A stretch of 23,503 nucleotides of DNA, from positions 1 through 23,503 of the forward strand of contig MHDB01000017.1 in the NCBI GenBank assembly GCA_001816835.1, in the 5' to 3' direction. How positions within the stretch are numbered: position 1 is the first letter of the stretch; each line of letters begins with the position of its first letter. The notes under the pieces are model-generated. The model had not been told where the DNA came from and made no database searches. It saw nothing but the letters and a program-made list of their open reading frames with translations. The position numbers and the translations under genes were made by a program. Origin of the DNA: Candidatus Woykebacteria bacterium RIFCSPLOWO2_01_FULL_43_14 (lineage in GTDB: Bacteria; Patescibacteriota; Microgenomatia; Woykebacterales; 2-01-FULL-43-14). This document shows positions 22,474-23,503 of this stretch, piece by piece.

Positions 22474-22513
22474 AAAAAGAAAGGACTGGTTTCGTTAGAC
22501 GAAAACAGTCCTT
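22474..22513 (-). terminator. Terminator of the tRNA-Lys unit
   Basis: Minus strand: AAGGACTG(T)TTTCG, loop TCTAA, CGAAA(C)CAGTCCTT, then TCTTTTT. Strong intrinsic terminator, 14 nt after the tRNA-Lys CCA end. Confidence 0.85.
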
Positions 22514-22526
22514 GTGACTGAGATCT

Positions 22527-22602
22527 TGGTGCGGACGAGAGGATTTGAACCTCTGACCTAGGGTTAAGAATCCTATGCTCTGCCTAACTGAGCTACGTCC
22601 GC
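22527..22602 (-). tRNA. tRNA-Lys (CTT), CCA encoded
   Basis: Acceptor GCGGACG/CGTCCGC, discriminator A and encoded CCA. D-arm GCTC/GAGC with a loop of nine; T-arm AGAGG-TTCAAAT-CCTCT. Anticodon loop TTCTTAA gives CTT with normal U33. The anticodon stem TAGGA/CCCTA has an A-C mismatch at 31-39. Confidence 0.9.
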
Positions 22603-22685
22603 GAGACGCCAATAGGACTCGAACCCCGAACCTCCTGGTTAGGACCAGGGATGCAACCCTTGCACATCATTACCTATCTCTCGAC
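22603..22685 (-). pseudogene. Degenerate tRNA-like unit, tRNA-Arg(CCT)-like
   Basis: The middle reads as a tRNA: D-arm GTGC-AAGGGTT-GCAT, anticodon stem CCTGG/CCAGG, variable AGGTT, T-loop TTCGAGT. The anticodon loop has only six bases (TCCTAA; base 32 missing), the T-stem CGGGG/CCTAT barely pairs, and the 5' end GAGA pairs with only the last four bases of the 3' end GGCGTCTC. It abuts tRNA-Lys without a CCA. A consensus promoter starts transcription at its 5' end, so it is transcribed but probably not a working tRNA. It may serve as a processing leader. Confidence 0.5.
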
Positions 22686-22691
22686 ATTGCT

Positions 22692-22719
22692 ATTTTAGCA
22701 AAAGAAACTGATCTGTCAA
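22692..22719 (-). promoter_or_regulatory. Promoter of the tRNA-like/tRNA-Lys unit
   Basis: TTGACA (22719-22714), a 16-nt spacer and TAAAAT (22697-22692). The start would be near 22685, the 5' edge of the tRNA-like unit. Confidence 0.7.
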
Positions 22720-22746
22720 GTATAAATGTCCAAAACTAGGCTTGAC

Positions 22747-22780
22747 AAAAAAGAAGCACTGTTTTTTACAAAACAGTGCT
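22747..22780 (-). terminator. Terminator of the ncRNA/tRNA-Asn unit
   Basis: Perfect 11-bp stem AGCACTGTTTT/AAAACAGTGCT with a 4-nt loop, followed on the minus strand by TCTTTTTT. Lies 30 nt after tRNA-Asn. Confidence 0.88.
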
Positions 22781-22810
22781 AGGTTTGATAAAGTAATCTA
22801 TATCTCTCTC

Positions 22811-22885
22811 TGGCTCCGGCGACAGGGTTCGAACCTGTACGGATGTGGTTAACTGCCACCTGCTCTAACATTGAGCTACGCCGGA
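22811..22885 (-). tRNA. tRNA-Asn (GTT), CCA encoded, atypical A33
   Basis: Acceptor TCCGGCG/CGCCGGA, discriminator G and encoded CCA. U8-A9, D-stem GCTC/GAGC, T-arm ACAGG-TTCGAAC-CCTGT all fit. The anticodon loop CAGTTAA gives GTT. Position 33, almost always U, is A, and the D-loop AATGTTA has U instead of G19. Stem pair 27-43 is G-A. A15 and U48 can still form the Levitt pair. Confidence 0.85.
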
Positions 22886-22886
22886 G

Positions 22887-22976
22887 TGGGACAGGTGGGC
22901 GGATTCGAACCACCAACATAAAGGTTTCTCTACTCGAGTTTGGAAACCTCTTGTGCATCCACTGCACGTCACCTGT
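22887..22976 (-). tRNA. tRNA-like gene with a 22-nt anticodon loop, CCA encoded
   Basis: A full cloverleaf fits: acceptor ACAGGTG/CACCTGT, D-arm GTGC-AGTGGAT-GCAC, A26, anticodon stem AGAGG/CCTTT, variable ATGTT, T-arm GGTGG-TTCGAAT-CCGCC, C73 and CCA. The anticodon loop has 22 bases (TTTCCAA plus 15), where 7 is normal. If the extra 15 bases were removed after base 36-38 the anticodon would be TCC (Gly). Base 8 is A instead of U. G before base 1 could pair with C73 as in tRNA-His, but no GTG is present. Identity is unresolved; it may be a decayed tRNA. Confidence 0.55.
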
Positions 22977-22992
22977 CATAGTTTTCTTCTTT

Positions 22993-23325
22993 GGTGCAAG
23001 GCGTCCTTGGCAGAGAGCGGTTCTCGATACTCACCAGCCCAAGGCAGGGTGATCGAGCTTATCCGTCTTTTTCTCTCCTTCCTCAGACGCCTCTCGACTA
23101 CGACGTTTACCGCCGTCTCAGCTTATCGAGTCTCCAGCTCGATGCTGAGCCGAATTGCACCACTCACGCGTCGAACTTCCGACTGATGGTCATAGGCGAC
23201 TCCCGTGCCAACACATCTGAGTGGCCAATACCGAAAACAGCATACTCACGATGCTGGGGAACACCCCACTCATGGTATTCCCAAGCAAACCGTCGCTGTA
23301 GATAATGTCTTGCTCCTCCTTCGCG
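22993..23325 (-). ncRNA. Structured RNA of about 330 nt, family not assigned
   Basis: Minus-strand RNA from tandem promoters to 16 nt before the next tRNA-like gene. Paired elements: GGTGCAA (23161-23155) with TTGCACC (22999-22993); GGCGTC (23091-23086) with GACGCC (23005-23000); hairpin CTCAGC/GCTGAG plus ATCGAG/CTCGAT (23149-23117); hairpin CTCGAT..CACC/GGTG..ATCGAG (23057-23023); hairpin CAGCAT/ATGCTG (23256-23238). Several frames are open on both strands, as is common over RNA genes. The 3' end reads TTGCACCA. I could not match RNase P, tmRNA, SRP or 6S signatures, though AGACGGCGGTAAACG faintly recalls the RNase P 'CGGUAAAC' box. Confidence 0.6.
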
Positions 23326-23331
23326 GTTGAA

Positions 23332-23360
23332 ATGGTAGCATTACGTGACGCAACTGTCAA
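23332..23360 (-). promoter_or_regulatory. Proximal promoter of the structured RNA
   Basis: TTGACA (23360-23355), a 17-nt spacer and TACCAT (23337-23332). Confidence 0.6.
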
Positions 23361-23394
23361 TCCTTACCCACCACCTGCCTTTCAACCTACATTA

Positions 23395-23423
23395 AATGTA
23401 ACAATGCAATAATCACATGTCAA
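23395..23423 (-). promoter_or_regulatory. Distal promoter of the structured RNA
   Basis: TTGACA (23423-23418), a 17-nt spacer and TACATT (23400-23395). In tandem with the proximal one, as is usual for highly expressed stable RNA genes. A transcript from here could fold GGTTGAAA against TTTCAACC around the proximal promoter. Confidence 0.55.
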
Positions 23424-23451
23424 CATAGGAAACTTGTTTTTGTACTTTTCT

Positions 23452-23493
23452 CCGCGAAAGCGGTAGTTTGCGACTTTGCTGATCCAAAGTCGC
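23452..23493. repeat. Two adjacent hairpins at the window edge
   Basis: CCGC-GAAA-GCGG (23452-23463), a GNRA tetraloop stem, and GCGACTTTG-CTGATC-CAAAGTCGC (23470-23493), a perfect 9-bp stem. They lie upstream of the RNA promoters and have no T tract, so they may belong to the 3' region of a neighbouring gene outside the window. Confidence 0.5.
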
Positions 23494-23503
23494 CCAAAGG
23501 ATC

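Noticed and set aside
22991..23305. 104-codon plus-strand frame, and overlapping frames at 22843-23186
   Set aside because: Several frames are open at once over palindromic RNA-like sequence; no SD, and the strong promoters point the other way.
22993..23325. RNase P RNA, tmRNA, SRP RNA or 6S RNA
   Set aside because: No GAGGAAAGUCC or ACAGAA..GGCUUA (RNase P), no TLD/tag with stop codons (tmRNA), no GGAAGG-type SRP loop; one short CGGUAAAC match is not enough. Kept as unassigned.
1..23503. CRISPR array, rRNA genes, prophage
   Set aside because: No regularly spaced direct repeats, no rRNA signatures and no phage structural genes were seen.

Overview
The window looks like a piece of chromosome from an ultra-small, AT-leaning bacterium of the Candidate Phyla Radiation (Patescibacteria), perhaps Microgenomates or a relative. 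The lineage call is an inference. It rests on the compact housekeeping clusters, trimmed aminoacyl-tRNA synthetases (PheT without its tRNA-binding OB domain, ThrS without TGS), a type IV pilus locus and a Y1/HUH REP-type transposase. TGA is used as a stop (end of the prepilin peptidase, pilN), so this is not a UGA-recoded lineage.

Layout. 1-5291 (+): a type IV pilus locus with the tail of the prepilin peptidase, five prepilins, then pilM-pilN-pilO. 5275-8485 (-): an operon rpmF-nusB-acp-rnc-rpsP-khpA-trmD read from one strong promoter. 8519-11890 (-): recG and tyrS, each with its own promoter. 11907-12646: a REP-associated tyrosine transposase between hairpin-bearing inverted ends. 12652-12989 (-): a methyltransferase pseudogene. 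13049-15568 (+): a bifunctional class A penicillin-binding protein. 15569-18605 (-): pheS-pheT. 18666-19941 (-): infC-rpmI-rplT with a long terminal hairpin. 19995-21956 (-): thrS behind a T-box leader. 22017-22184 (+): a 55-residue two-helix membrane protein missed by ordinary ORF cut-offs. 22309-22452: a small inverted-repeat element. 22474-23423 (-): a stable-RNA cluster with tRNA-Lys, a degenerate tRNA-like unit, tRNA-Asn, a tRNA-like gene with an enlarged anticodon loop, and an unassigned structured RNA.

The most notable signals are these. (i) The thrS leader reads as a T-box with a very short Stem I that carries an ACC (Thr) triplet in its terminal loop. Its terminator/sequestrator arm doubles as the only SD-like sequence and ends at the start codon. 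(ii) One tRNA-like gene folds as a standard cloverleaf only if the anticodon loop is 22 nt instead of 7. (iii) A roughly 330-nt structured RNA sits behind tandem consensus promoters. (iv) Several operon heads (tyrS, pheS, recG, PBP) have -10 boxes so close to ATG, with no SD, that leaderless or near-leaderless transcripts are likely. (v) infC appears to start at AUA. (vi) The ACP homologue next to rnc has proline where the phosphopantetheine serine should be.

Together the genes cover surface pili, cell-wall synthesis, translation (ribosomal proteins, IF3, three synthetases, tRNAs, tRNA modification), RNA processing and DNA repair. All statements come from reading the sequence; no database or folding program was run.
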